From JAHZKN01 sp965250205 (lineage in GTDB: Bacteria; Pseudomonadota; Alphaproteobacteria; Rhizobiales; Hyphomicrobiaceae): 64,000 bases of DNA. The notes under the pieces were generated by a model. It was not told the origin of the DNA. It saw only the letters and a list, made by a program, of their open reading frames with translations, and made no database searches. Of the stretch, positions 8,545-17,190 are shown piece after piece (the stretch's first letter is position 1; every line of letters starts with the position of its first letter). The stretch spans positions 496,001-560,000 of the forward strand of contig CBDFNK010000023.1 of assembly GCA_965250205.1 (NCBI GenBank), read 5' to 3'. The position numbers and the translations under genes were made by a program.

Positions 8545-9516
8545 TTAACAGCAGCCGCCGCCGTCATAGAAGTAGGTCGAGTTTGAGATGAAGAGATCAT
8601 CACGGCCAAGACTGAGTAGCGCTTTGGCGGTCTTGTCACAAACGGCCAACGGTTGATTAAGTGCCAGCGTATGCCCCTTACCGTCATCAAACAGTGAGTC
8701 TGTGCCGTAGTAGATGGCGGTGCGTCCCGTAAACACGCATGGGCCATCGGTGGGCATCGGGTCTTTGATGGCACAGATTTCAACGCTTTCAATCGCGATC
8801 AGGTTGTCGACTTCATAGTGACCTGGGGTGAGCAGGCGATAGGGCCGTTTGGCGCGCACCTCAATGGTGCCAAAACCGAGGTCTGTCAGCCGCTTGATAT
8901 AATCCTGCAATGGAATGGCACCTGTCAGGCACAGCGCGCGCAGGCGACCATCCTTGCGGACGTTTTCGGGCATTTTGTCTTCACAAACTGGGTCTGACAG
9001 CACCAGTTTCCCGCGTGGTTTCAGAACCCGATACATTTCAGACAAGGCCTGCTTTAACTCATCATCGTGGAAGATGTTAAACAGGCAATTTTGCGCAGCG
9101 ACATCAATGGAATTGTCTTCGAGCGGCAAGTTGAGCGCGTCGCCTTTGCGCAGATCGACAAAATCTCGCTGAAACCAATCGTTGTTTTTTTCTGCCGCAT
9201 TGAGGTTGTCGTCGCAGGCGGTGAGCATTTCATCAACGACATCTAGACCGATGACGCCACCCGTCTTGCGGCTGAAATAGGAAAACTGCAACACCTCCAT
9301 GCCGCCACCAACACCAACATAAAGAATGGTTGGGTCGCTGACTAAGTCACGCGGGTTGACCGTTGAGCCACAGCCATAGTTCATCTCCAGCATGCGAGAG
9401 GGAATATCGAGCCCTGGCAATTGCCAAATCGGAGTTGTCGTGCAGCACAGACCTTCCTGCGGGTTCTCTGCAGCTTCTTTGTAAACGTCGTGCGTGACTT
9501 TGTGATACTTCGTCAT
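8545..9516 (-). CDS. arsM: Arsenosugar-type arsenite methyltransferase
   Basis: A class I SAM methyltransferase of 323 residues. The SAM-binding motif is ILYVGVGGGMEVLQ near residue 85, followed by GLDVVDEML and the acidic motif QNCLFNIFHDDELKQAL. Cysteines that could bind As(III) are C24-C25 in GLCCTTTP, GCGST near residue 50, CLTGAI in the middle and a C-terminal GGGCC. This layout, with a double-Cys tail, is that of ArsM from arsenosugar gene sets rather than the short classical ArsM. A phosphate permease gene lies 7 nt upstream on the same strand. No arsS radical SAM gene is seen in the window. The exact product is inferred. Confidence 0.78.
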   Translation of the reverse strand: MTKYHKVTHDVYKEAAENPQEGLCCTTTPIWQLPGLDIPSRMLEMNYGCGSTVNPRDLVSDPTILYVGVGGGMEVLQFSYFSRKTGGVIGLDVVDEMLTACDDNLNAAEKNNDWFQRDFVDLRKGDALNLPLEDNSIDVAAQNCLFNIFHDDELKQALSEMYRVLKPRGKLVLSDPVCEDKMPENVRKDGRLRALCLTGAIPLQDYIKRLTDLGFGTIEVRAKRPYRLLTPGHYEVDNLIAIESVEICAIKDPMPTDGPCVFTGRTAIYYGTDSLFDDGKGHTLALNQPLAVCDKTAKALLSLGRDDLFISNSTYFYDGGGCC

Positions 9517-9523
9517 CTGAGGA

Positions 9524-10657
9524 TTAAGCTCCGAAAGATTGGAAAGCGATATACGTCACCATACCAAATATGGCGGCGGCGGGAAGCGTCAACAGCCAGG
9601 ACAAGAGGATGTCGCGAATAACTGTAAGATTTGCTGAGCGGTTGGCCAGACCAACCGCGGAGATAGCGCTGACTGAGATGTGGGTGGTAGAGACGGGTAG
9701 CCCGAGGCGACTGGCGCAGATGACATAGAATGATGATACCAGATTTGCGATCAAGGCTTGCGGCTCATTGAGCGGTGTCACCTTTTTACTGATCCGTTCC
9801 GCCACTTTACGCGCATGCATGAACCCGCCAGCAGCCATGGCAAGTGCAATTGCTAACAGCGAGACCTCAATACCAAACGCGTTGGCCGCAAAAATTATGG
9901 CGACTATCTTAGGCGTGTCATTTAAACCGCGTGCAAAACACAGCGCACAAGCGCTGACAAAATGCAGTGTTGTAATGATTTTCTGCGCCGGGATCATCAC
10001 CATGCCAGTGTTAAAGTCTTCATGCTGACAGGTCTCTATGCTGGCGACGCGCAACAGGTGACGACCGTTAGGTCCTGAGGATAGTGAGACCGGACTACCA
10101 GCCGGTTGCAGTGCAGGGGATGGCTCAGGCACTCCGATGCATAGACAACTGGCCGATGTGAGGTTTAGTCGTCCAAACAGCCAGCGGAAGGCGACATAAA
10201 GTGGGCCCGCTGTTGTGAGCGCAAGCACGGGACTGAGTAGAAGCGGCAGAAAAAAGCTTTTGCCAATCACACTCAGATCTAATGCATACCCATTGGCGAG
10301 AAATGCTGTGCCAGCCAATGCGCCTGTCAATGCATGCGTTGTTGAGATTGGAAAACCGACAACCGTTGCCAACATCACGGTGAGCGCGCCACCAAATCCA
10401 ACTGCAATCAAAAATTCTTTTGATGCGGAGATGTCGGGTGCCACAAGGCCTTTGCCAGAAAACGCTTTGACAAGGGCTGCAGCAAAGATCACAGATGCGA
10501 TAGAGCCAAGAATTTGCATTACTGTCGCCAACGAAAGCGCTTGGCGATAGTTCAGTGTGCCATCGCCATACAGGGTTGCGACGCCCTTGAAGTTGTCATT
10601 GGCGCCGTTGGCGTAGGCAAGAAAGAGTGTAACAACGACAATCAGTGCGACCAGCAT
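9524..10657 (-). CDS. pit: PiT-family inorganic phosphate permease
   Basis: A 377-residue membrane transporter with about ten hydrophobic segments. It has the two inverted-repeat signatures of the PiT family: YANGANDNFKGVATLYG near residue 15 and CFARGLNDTPKIVA near residue 225. It imports phosphate, and PiT carriers also take up arsenate. The start at 10657 (MLVALIVV) has AGGGA upstream; the frame is open 51 codons further but that part is not membrane-like. A longer central loop (about residues 165-210) is unusual in sequence. It is 7 nt ahead of arsM, so the two genes are almost certainly one operon. Confidence 0.88.
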   Translation of the reverse strand: MLVALIVVVTLFLAYANGANDNFKGVATLYGDGTLNYRQALSLATVMQILGSIASVIFAAALVKAFSGKGLVAPDISASKEFLIAVGFGGALTVMLATVVGFPISTTHALTGALAGTAFLANGYALDLSVIGKSFFLPLLLSPVLALTTAGPLYVAFRWLFGRLNLTSASCLCIGVPEPSPALQPAGSPVSLSSGPNGRHLLRVASIETCQHEDFNTGMVMIPAQKIITTLHFVSACALCFARGLNDTPKIVAIIFAANAFGIEVSLLAIALAMAAGGFMHARKVAERISKKVTPLNEPQALIANLVSSFYVICASRLGLPVSTTHISVSAISAVGLANRSANLTVIRDILLSWLLTLPAAAIFGMVTYIAFQSFGA

Positions 10658-10841
10658 GTCTTGGCGATCCCTTGATCCCTTGTGCGTTTGCAAGACCCCT
10701 GGTCCACTTATGAGCGTGGGGTGCGGGGCGCACAGAGAGGTACGCTCCATCTGCCTTCGGAGTTTCAAATCGGTAGACGGAATTGATCCCTGAAAACAAG
10801 GTGGAGGCAACTAAAAACCAGCGTTAAATCACGGTCGTGCT

Positions 10842-11972
10842 CTAACTGCGAAAATGCTTTGAGAGTTTCAGGCCCTGAGCTTGATAGTTTGAACTAAGAC
10901 CCTGACCATAGAGTGTCTCTGGTGGCTCAATCAAGCGCTCATAGACGAGGCGGCCGACGATTTGGCCATCTTCCAGTATAAAGGGCACTTTGTGCGAGCG
11001 GACTTCGAGGACGACACGCGCGCCCCCGCCGCCAGCTTCTTCGTGACCGAAGCCCGGGTCCATAAAACCCGCGTAGTGGACTCGAAATTCACCCACCAGC
11101 GGATTAAACGGCATCATCTCAGCGGCATGCGATGGCGGAATGTGCACCGCTTCCTTGGAAGCCAGAATGTAGAATTGGTCAGGGTCCAAGATAAGGCGGT
11201 TTTTACCACGCGCAAAAATTGGTTCCCAATAATCAAGTGTGTCACAGGCACCTGATACATCAATATCAACGGCACCGGTATGTCGTTTGGCACGGTAGCC
11301 AATCAAGCCTTCAGTATTGCCGACAAGATCAACTGACAATGCGATGCCGTCTTCAATGTCGGTTGTCTGACCTGAGACCAGCATGTGCTCATCTTGGAGC
11401 CGTTGCAGGCCCGCGTCATCTTCGCGTGGATCACCGACACGCAAACGAAGTTGTGTCAGCTTCGAGCCGGTGCGCGCGATAATCGGAAATGTTTGCGGGC
11501 AAATCTCAGCATAGAGCGGACCGGTATACCCAGATGGCACCTGATCGAAGGCTGACACGCCATCTGCGATAACGCGCGTGAAAACATCAAGGCGACCGGT
11601 TGAGCTTTTTGGATTGGTGGCGCCAGAAATGCGTTCGGGTAGGTTGAGGCTTTCAAGCAGCGGCACGATATAAACGCAGCCGGTTTCCAGAACTGCGCCC
11701 TGAGTCAGATCCACCTCATGCACAACGAGGTCTTCAATCTTGTTTGAAATTTTGACGCCCGGACCGGGCAAGAAGCTGGCACGGACACGGAACGCGCACG
11801 CGCCCAGCCGCAAATCAATGCTGGCGGGCTGCAATTGCGCCTCGCCCAGGGGCTGAGCTAATTTGAGGGCGCCGGATGAGATGAGAACGCGGATCGCTTG
11901 GGCTGGCAAAATACCATCCGTCACCGCGACACCAAGCGGCGTATCTGGACTTAAGTCTTGATGTTCAGCCAT
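10842..11972 (-). CDS. dcd: 2'-deoxycytidine 5'-triphosphate deaminase (long alphaproteobacterial form)
   Basis: Deaminates dCTP to dUTP for thymidylate synthesis. The protein is 376 residues, about twice the length of E. coli Dcd, and appears to hold two dUTPase-like halves, as is usual for this alphaproteobacterial family. Visible motifs are LQPASIDLRLG near residue 50, ATNPKSSTGRLDVFTR near 125 and GYTGPLYAEICPQTF, with a second half containing HYAGFMDPGFG. I chose Met at 11972 (MAEHQDLSP). The gene is divergent from the SAM-II riboswitch and metZ, an order often seen in Hyphomicrobiales. Confidence 0.9.
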   Translation of the reverse strand: MAEHQDLSPDTPLGVAVTDGILPAQAIRVLISSGALKLAQPLGEAQLQPASIDLRLGACAFRVRASFLPGPGVKISNKIEDLVVHEVDLTQGAVLETGCVYIVPLLESLNLPERISGATNPKSSTGRLDVFTRVIADGVSAFDQVPSGYTGPLYAEICPQTFPIIARTGSKLTQLRLRVGDPREDDAGLQRLQDEHMLVSGQTTDIEDGIALSVDLVGNTEGLIGYRAKRHTGAVDIDVSGACDTLDYWEPIFARGKNRLILDPDQFYILASKEAVHIPPSHAAEMMPFNPLVGEFRVHYAGFMDPGFGHEEAGGGGARVVLEVRSHKVPFILEDGQIVGRLVYERLIEPPETLYGQGLSSNYQAQGLKLSKHFRS

Positions 11973-12066
11973 GGATCTCAGCAATCTCCCTTAATTCACC
12001 CGCTCTAACCCACCCGACACTTGACGCCAAGAGGTCGAAAGGGCTAATCCCCGCCAAGTTGTTTTG

Positions 12067-12118
12067 TGGTGATTTGGCTGGCCGGCTTGCAGCCACGTAA
12101 AATGAACTCGCTAAAAGG
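12067..12118 (+). ncRNA. SAM-II riboswitch (metA element) upstream of metZ
   Basis: The stretch shows the SAM-II consensus in order: GTGGTGATTTG, then the loop and CTTGCAGCCACGT, then an A-rich linker, then CGCTAAAAGG. GTGG pairs with CCAC to form P1, and the 3' GCTAAAAGG segment can fold back into the pseudoknot. SAM-II binds S-adenosylmethionine and shuts down methionine genes in alphaproteobacteria. It ends about 118 nt before the metZ ATG, so control would act through the leader. Recognition is by eye; a covariance-model search was not run. Confidence 0.87.
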
Positions 12119-12235
12119 CCGCGCGCTTCCAGTTGCCGGTCTTTACGTGTGTTGATGCGACATCTCGACAACCGGTTTTTGCCCCGATATGGCTCAAGCT
12201 GTCAAAAAGGCTGGCGGAACTGTAGGAGCGCTTTC

Positions 12236-13470
12236 ATGTCGACAAAGGTTTCGCAACCGTCGAATCCGGAATCCTGGCACCCTGAAACCCCAGTTGGTGC
12301 ATGGTGGCACCCTGCGTTCGCAATTTTGGTGAAACCTGTGAAGCACTGTTTCTGACGCAAGGCTTTGTCTATGGACGACAGCGCCCAAGCCGAAGCACGC
12401 TTTAAAGGTGAGGATGATGGCTATCAGTATAGCCGGTTTGGCAATCCCACCGTTTCTATGTTCGAAGAAACGTATGCGCCTGTTTGAGGGTGCAGATGCG
12501 GCGTGCGCGGTGGCAACCGGTATGGCTGCCGTCACTGCCCTCGCTGATTTCATTCCTGAAGGGCGGGCGATCATGTTTGTGGCGGCGCGCGCTATGTTTG
12601 GTTCATGTCGCTATGTCATTGATGAGATGTGTCCCGCGCTATGGAATTCAATCCACTCTGATTGATGGTCGCGATTTGGACGCCTGGAAAGGACGCCATC
12701 CAGGACAACACCAAAGTCTTCTTCTTTGAAAACGCCTGCCAACCCGACATTGGATTTGGTTGATATCGCCGCGGTTTCCAAAAATTGCAAAAGAGCGTGG
12801 CATCAAAGTGATCGTAGATAATGTGTTTGCGACGCCGATGTTGCAAAAAGCCGTTGCAGCACGGTGCTGATATTGTGGTTTATTCGGCGACCAAGCACAT
12901 CGATGGTCAAAGGTCGTTGTCTTGGCGGTGTCGTGCTCGCCGATCGTAAAATATGTTGAAGATTATTTTGCAGGATTATATCCGCCAGTCTGGCCCGTCG
13001 ATCAGTCCCGTTCAATGCCTGGGTGATGCTGAAGGGACTAGAGGACGCTACCGATCAGGGTCAAAGCGCAGTGCGAATCGGCGGCCAAGATTGCTGGACT
13101 ATCTGGCGGGCAAAGCGGCCGTTAAAAAAGTGATTTATTGTGGCCCGCCCGGATCATCCCCAAGCTGATATCGTACGCAAGCAAATGAAGGGTGGCGGCC
13201 AAGTGCTCGCGGTAGAGATTGATGGCGGCAAAGAAGAGGCGTTTCGCTTTCAGAACGCACTACGCATCATTCGCATTTCTAACAATCTGGGCGATGTTAA
13301 AAGCCTCATCACGCATCCAACCACGACAACGCATTCCAAGCTCAAACCGGCAACACGGGCCGAACTTGGTATTTCCGATGGCTTGGTGCGGCTGTCAATT
13401 GGACTTGAAGCGGTTGAAGATCTTAAGGCTGATTTGGATGTGGCTCTTGCCGCGATCCGCGAAAGTTTAG
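12236..13470 (+). pseudogene. metZ: O-succinylhomoserine sulfhydrylase, broken by many single-base insertions
   Basis: Makes homocysteine from O-succinylhomoserine and sulfide with PLP. The ATG at 12236 has AGGAG upstream. Read across frames, the protein is well conserved: LVHGGTLRSQFGETCEALFL, YQYSRFGNPTVSMFEE, ATGMAAVTA, KVFFFENACNPTLDLVD, the PLP-lysine stretch YSATKHIDGQ and the C-terminal RISNNLGDVKSLITHP. More than fifteen frame changes occur between 12280 and 13150. Each one I resolved is cured by removing one base from a short homopolymer run. From about 13140 the frame is clean. The gene is therefore probably intact in the organism and the broken state an artefact. It is controlled by the SAM-II element upstream. 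Confidence 0.88.
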
Positions 13471-13484
13471 GCTATACTAGCGCT

Positions 13485-13944
13485 ATGACCCCAGTACGAA
13501 GACGTCGAATCCACCCGCTTTGGACGACCTAACGCCCTACGAAGCCGTTACGGCAGGTATTCGGGTGCGCGTATTGCCGGAATATGAAGAAGACCAATCC
13601 GAACCTGATGAAGCGTATTACTTTCTGGACTTATTACGGTTGAGATTTCCAATGAGCGCGATGAGCCGGTGCAGTTGAAGTCTCGGGTCTGGCAAATTAC
13701 AGACGCGCGCGGGCACACAGAAGAAGTGCGCGGTCCTGGTGTCGTGGGTCAAACCCCAACCATCGAATCGGGGCAATCCTTCAGCTATACATCGGGCTGT
13801 CCGCTATCGACGGCGTCCGGCATTATGGTCGGTAGCTATCAGCTGGTCGACGAGAACGGTAAAACTGTTTTGACGTTGAGATCCCGGCGTTTCTCACTCG
13901 ATAGCCCGTTTTATTGCCAAGAGCGTCAACTAGAGCACGCCTAG
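13485..13944 (+). pseudogene. apaG: ApaG (Co2+/Mg2+ efflux-type FN3 protein), frameshifted
   Basis: Read across frames the ApaG family is clear: YEAVTAGIRVRVLPEYEEDQ, TVEISNERDEPVQL, SRVWQITDARG, EEVRGPGVVGQTP, FSYTSGCPLSTASGIMVGSY and FSLDSPF. This is the single fibronectin-like domain of about 130 residues. Frame changes occur near 13490, 13630 (ACTTTCTGG) and 13870-13890 (GTTTTGACG). The last is flanked by a compensating change that restores the family sequence FDVEIPAFSLD. The pattern is like that in metZ and suggests base-calling insertions. The metZ-apaG adjacency is typical for the order. Confidence 0.82.
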
Positions 13945-14000
13945 CGTTTTAATCAAACGCAGATTGTTCTAGCATTTTGAGGTAGATCAAATTATCCACC
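13944..14000. repeat. Remnant of an intergenic palindromic repeat
   Basis: Two inverted repeats follow each other here: GCGTTT-taatc-AAACGC at 13944-13960 and GGTAGAT-caaatt-ATCCACC at 13981-14000. They lie between apaG and argE. The second resembles the dispersed palindromic intergenic repeats common in Hyphomicrobiales genomes, but I see only this one copy in the window. The first could also act as a weak terminator for apaG. Confidence 0.4.
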
Positions 14001-14077
14001 TTAAATCGGAATTGATTTCAGGCGGTCTGATCTGACGCCAAGGTTTAAAGCGATCAAAAAATTGAGGTTGGTGGCTT

Positions 14078-15247
14078 ATGTCCCGGCGAGGTTCTTTCAT
14101 CACAAGACCTTCTGGCACGGTTGGTTTGCGTTTGATACCACCAGTTTATAAATCCAACATGAGTTTGATCGCTTTTGTTGAGGACTATCTTGCTCGTTAC
14201 GGTGTGGCCTCGACGTTGGTCAAAACCAGCGATGGAGCTAAGGCAAGGTTTGTTTGCAACCCTTGGACCATCTGGACACATCAGGCATTGCACTTTCCGG
14301 GCACACCGACGTCGTGCCTGTAACGGGGGCAAGACTGGGCGAGTGATCCGTTTACATTACGCAAGGCCGAGGAGCGACTTTATGGGCGCGGTTCGTGTGA
14401 CATGAAAGGGTTTCTCGCTTCTGTGCTGGCGCTGGTTCCCAAGGTGGCTGAGAAGACTCTCAAAACGCCACTGCATATCGCGTTTTCTTATGATGAAGAG
14501 ATTGGCTGCACGGGCGTGCGCCCGATGCTGGCCGAGTTTGGCCATCAATTGGTGCGCCCACGTGTTGCAATTATTGGCGAGCCAACGTCCATGCGGGTCG
14601 TCGACGCGCATAAAGGCCCGGTGCGCTGGCAGGTGGACATCAAGGGTCGGCCAGCCCATTCGAGTATGGCTCATTTGGGTGTTAACGCGATCACCACTGC
14701 TGGCACGCTGATCGGCGAATTGGCAAAGATCGAGAAAGAACTGAAAACGAAGCATGTCAATGCGCGCTTTGAACCGGGCTATGCCACGTTGCAGGTCACT
14801 GAGATACAAGGTGGCAACGCAAGCAATATTGTACCTGAAGCCTGCAGTTTTGGGTTTGATGTACGCACCACACCAGGGCTCAACCCTGATCAAATTGAAG
14901 CGCGGCTGCGCAGGTTTGCTGAAGACACGTGCCTGCCGGATATGAAAGCGGTCGCGCCAGAATCTGAAATTACAATTGGGCGCGTCAATGATGTTCCTGC
15001 ATTTACTGCTGATCAAACCAGTGATATTATTCCGTTGGTGCTCAAATTAGCTGACCAGAATGATACTTTTGCCGTCTCCTATGCAACGGAGGCTGGCTTG
15101 TTTCAGGATGCAGGTGTGGCCAGTGTTGTGTGCGGGCCAGGTGATATTGCCCAGGCGCATACAGCAAATGAATGGTTGACAGAAGGTCAACTCGCATCTT
15201 GTGATCAATTTTTAGAACGCTTGGCGGATTGGGCTCAGGTGAACTAG
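14078..15247 (+). pseudogene. argE: Acetylornithine deacetylase, 5' third frameshifted
   Basis: An M20-family enzyme that removes acetyl from N-acetylornithine. From 14401 the frame is open and clean (281 residues) with GRGSCDMKGF, AFSYDEEIGCTGVRPML, GRPAHSSMAHLGVNA and ATEAGLFQDAGV. Upstream, the missing N-terminus is present but broken: SQDLLARLV, FDTTSYKSNMSLIAFVEDY, DGAKA, LFATLGPS, DTSGIALSGHTDVVPVTG and QDWASDPFTLRKAEERLYG lie in alternating frames. Each break is cured by deleting one base (extra T near 14130 and 14148, extra G near 14271 and 14328). The start near 14078 is approximate. The gene is likely functional in the organism. Confidence 0.85.
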
Positions 15248-15260
15248 GTAATTTGAACGC

Positions 15261-15707
15261 ATGTTCAGTCGTCTTGTTATTGCTTTTTTGATTGTTATTT
15301 TGTCGGCATGTGGGCCGCCTGGCCCCGTGCACAAGCTCCGTCATACATTCACGCTACCAAAGTCCGAAACAGGTAAGGCTTGCGTTAATCAGTGTCGTGC
15401 CGACGGTAATCAGTGCATGCAAGATGCAGGTTCCAGACAAGTAGAATTAGGTAACGAATGTGAAGCCCGCGCACGTGAACGTGCAAAACTTGATTATCGT
15501 GACTACGTGCAGTCCCGAAAGGCCAAGGGTAAACGCATCAAAAGAAGTGAGAGTTTTTTCTATGATGGCGGGAATTGCAGTTCTGAAGGCGACACGCTTC
15601 GTGACATTTGCGTTGATCACTACCATAAATGTTATAGGGCTTGCGGCGGGCAGGTGAGTGGCCAAGTGATTTGCGTTGCAAATTGCACAACAAAAAAATC
15701 TCAATAA
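15261..15707 (+). CDS. Cys-rich lipoprotein of unknown function
   Basis: A 148-residue secreted lipoprotein. Residues 1-16 are a signal sequence with lipobox L-S-A-C, lipidated at Cys17. The mature part holds eight further cysteines in paired spacing (CVNQC, CMQD, CEA, then NCSS, CVDHYHKC, CGG and CVANC), so several disulfides are likely in the periplasm. The middle is Lys/Arg-rich. I do not recognise a family. It starts 13 nt after the argE stop, so it is probably read from the same transcript. The stop codon lies inside a 16-bp tandem duplication. Confidence 0.75.
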   Translation: MFSRLVIAFLIVILSACGPPGPVHKLRHTFTLPKSETGKACVNQCRADGNQCMQDAGSRQVELGNECEARARERAKLDYRDYVQSRKAKGKRIKRSESFFYDGGNCSSEGDTLRDICVDHYHKCYRACGGQVSGQVICVANCTTKKSQ

Positions 15708-15737
15708 CGCGTACATACGTTAACGCGTACATACGTT
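15706..15737. repeat. 16-bp perfect tandem duplication
   Basis: AACGCGTACATACGTT occurs twice back to back (15706-15721 and 15722-15737). The first copy contains the TAA stop of the Cys-rich lipoprotein gene. It lies between two convergent genes. ACGCGT and GTAC inside the unit are palindromic. No role is evident; it may simply be slippage. Confidence 0.7.
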
Positions 15738-15756
15738 TTCACAGTGCGTGTTGAGC

Positions 15757-16422
15757 CTATTTCTTCCGCATCAATGCGACATCTTTTGCCGGTATATTTA
15801 GCCTCCAGCCAAATTGATCTGCGATGTATTGGAAAGTTTCCTGGCGATAGAAAACGACATGCGTCGGGTCTTTGCGGTAGTGCCAATTTTCAAACTTTTC
15901 ATCATCCGTTTGAAAGCATGTCATCACGCCCAATAGCCCACCTCGGCGCAGCAAACGGTTGAGCTTTGCAAACTCATCGGCAGGGTCGTGGAAATGTTCT
16001 GCCGTCTCAGTGCAAGTGACAACGTCATAGGTGTTGGCCAGCGCGGTTTTATCGGGCGCGAACACAGGATCATAAATTGTGACGTTGTGGCCTGCTTCAG
16101 TGAGCATGGCTGCCAGCGCCGGGCCCGGCCCCGCACCATAGTCGAGCACCTTTTGATTTGGTGAAAGTTTCTCCAGCAACGGATCTACAAGCTTGGACAA
16201 GAACGCTCGATAAGCTGGATCATCAGGGTCATTTTCATGCAGATGATAGTGATCACGTTCTTGGGACCGTGTGGGTAAGAAGCGTGGATCAAGGAAGCGC
16301 GCCTTGCATGTTGGGCAACGCCAGTAGTCTTTGACGTCGACGGTGAGCAGAGGCTTTGTGGGTTGCGCTTGGCAGATCGGACACGGTGGCGGTGTTTGAT
16401 TGGAGGATCGTGTGCTGGGCAT
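15757..16422 (-). CDS. Zn-ribbon class I SAM-dependent methyltransferase
   Basis: A 221-residue protein. The N-terminus has two CxxC pairs (CPICQ near residue 14 and CPTCK near residue 36), probably a zinc ribbon. A Rossmann methyltransferase domain follows, with SAM motif VLDYGAGPGPALAAML near residue 92 and a second motif VTIYDPVF. TCTETAEHFHDP is the usual region after motif II in type-11/12 methyltransferases. The C-terminus keeps HYRKDPTHVVFY, typical of methyltransferases acting on cell-surface or small-molecule substrates. The substrate is unknown. It lies 6 nt downstream of the spermidine synthase-like gene and is probably in the same operon. Confidence 0.8.
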   Translation of the reverse strand: MPSTRSSNQTPPPCPICQAQPTKPLLTVDVKDYWRCPTCKARFLDPRFLPTRSQERDHYHLHENDPDDPAYRAFLSKLVDPLLEKLSPNQKVLDYGAGPGPALAAMLTEAGHNVTIYDPVFAPDKTALANTYDVVTCTETAEHFHDPADEFAKLNRLLRRGGLLGVMTCFQTDDEKFENWHYRKDPTHVVFYRQETFQYIADQFGWRLNIPAKDVALMRKK

Positions 16423-16428
16423 TACATC

Positions 16429-17160
16429 TTACGCCATGTCAGCAGGATCAGTCCGTGAAAGATAGACCGCTTGGGTGACGTCGCGATCCTGTATCGGATT
16501 GTGAAATGTGATTGCTTCGGCCCAGGCTGTGGCAAAAACCCCGTCAAGACGTGCCGTGAACGCAGGCTCAGGTGGCAGATTAGACCACAACCCAAACACG
16601 CCACCAGGTTTCAGGTGCTGGCTGAGTTTTCCAAGGCCTTCGGGCTGATAAAATGATGCATTATCGGCGGACAAAAGCATGTCGGGCGTATGGTCAATAT
16701 CAACCAGAATCGCATCATAGCGGCGCGCTGGGATCTCGGAGTCAAAGCCCTGGTCTGACGCGGCTAAGGCAAAAAAATTACCATGGGTAAAGTGGCAGCG
16801 CGCATCATCAACCAACGGTGGGTCAAGGGGCACTAGTTTTTTGCTGTGCCAGTCAATGACAGGCTGCAACGTTTCGACCACAGTGAGCGATGAGACACGT
16901 GCGTCTTGAAGTGCCGCGTAGGCTGTGTAACCAAGTCCGAGCCCGCCAACGATGATATCCAGCTTATCGCCGTGACATGCTTGCAAACCCAATTCGGAGA
17001 GCGCGATCTCGGAAGCCGTAAACAGACTCGACATCAGGAATTCTTCGCCGAGTTTCACTTCATAGATGTCTGTGTTGTGTTGTACGCTGTAACGGCGACG
17101 CAGGCTGATGGCACCGAGATCGGTGACTTGATAGTCCAGTTCTTCAAACAAAGCAGACAC
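16429..17160 (-). CDS. Spermidine synthase-like methyltransferase-fold protein
   Basis: A 243-residue protein with the spermidine-synthase-like Rossmann core: the nucleotide-binding loop IIVGGLGLGYTAYAAL near residue 68, VVETLQPVIDWH after it, and YDAILVDIDHTPD near residue 150. The last holds the aspartates that in SpeE bind the substrates. The usual SpeE gatekeeping motifs are not obvious, so a polyamine role is uncertain. It could be a related spermidine synthase-family protein of unknown substrate. It lies between hslO and the Zn-ribbon methyltransferase gene on the same strand, 30 nt after hslO. Confidence 0.7.
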   Translation of the reverse strand: MSALFEELDYQVTDLGAISLRRRYSVQHNTDIYEVKLGEEFLMSSLFTASEIALSELGLQACHGDKLDIIVGGLGLGYTAYAALQDARVSSLTVVETLQPVIDWHSKKLVPLDPPLVDDARCHFTHGNFFALAASDQGFDSEIPARRYDAILVDIDHTPDMLLSADNASFYQPEGLGKLSQHLKPGGVFGLWSNLPPEPAFTARLDGVFATAWAEAITFHNPIQDRDVTQAVYLSRTDPADMA

Positions 17161-17190
17161 GTTGAGCCCTCCATTGGGCAGGGTGAACCT

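Noticed and set aside
12236..15247. Genuine decay of metZ, apaG and argE
   Set aside because: The breaks are almost only one-base homopolymer extensions, conserved protein sequence continues between them, and an intact SAM-II riboswitch precedes metZ.
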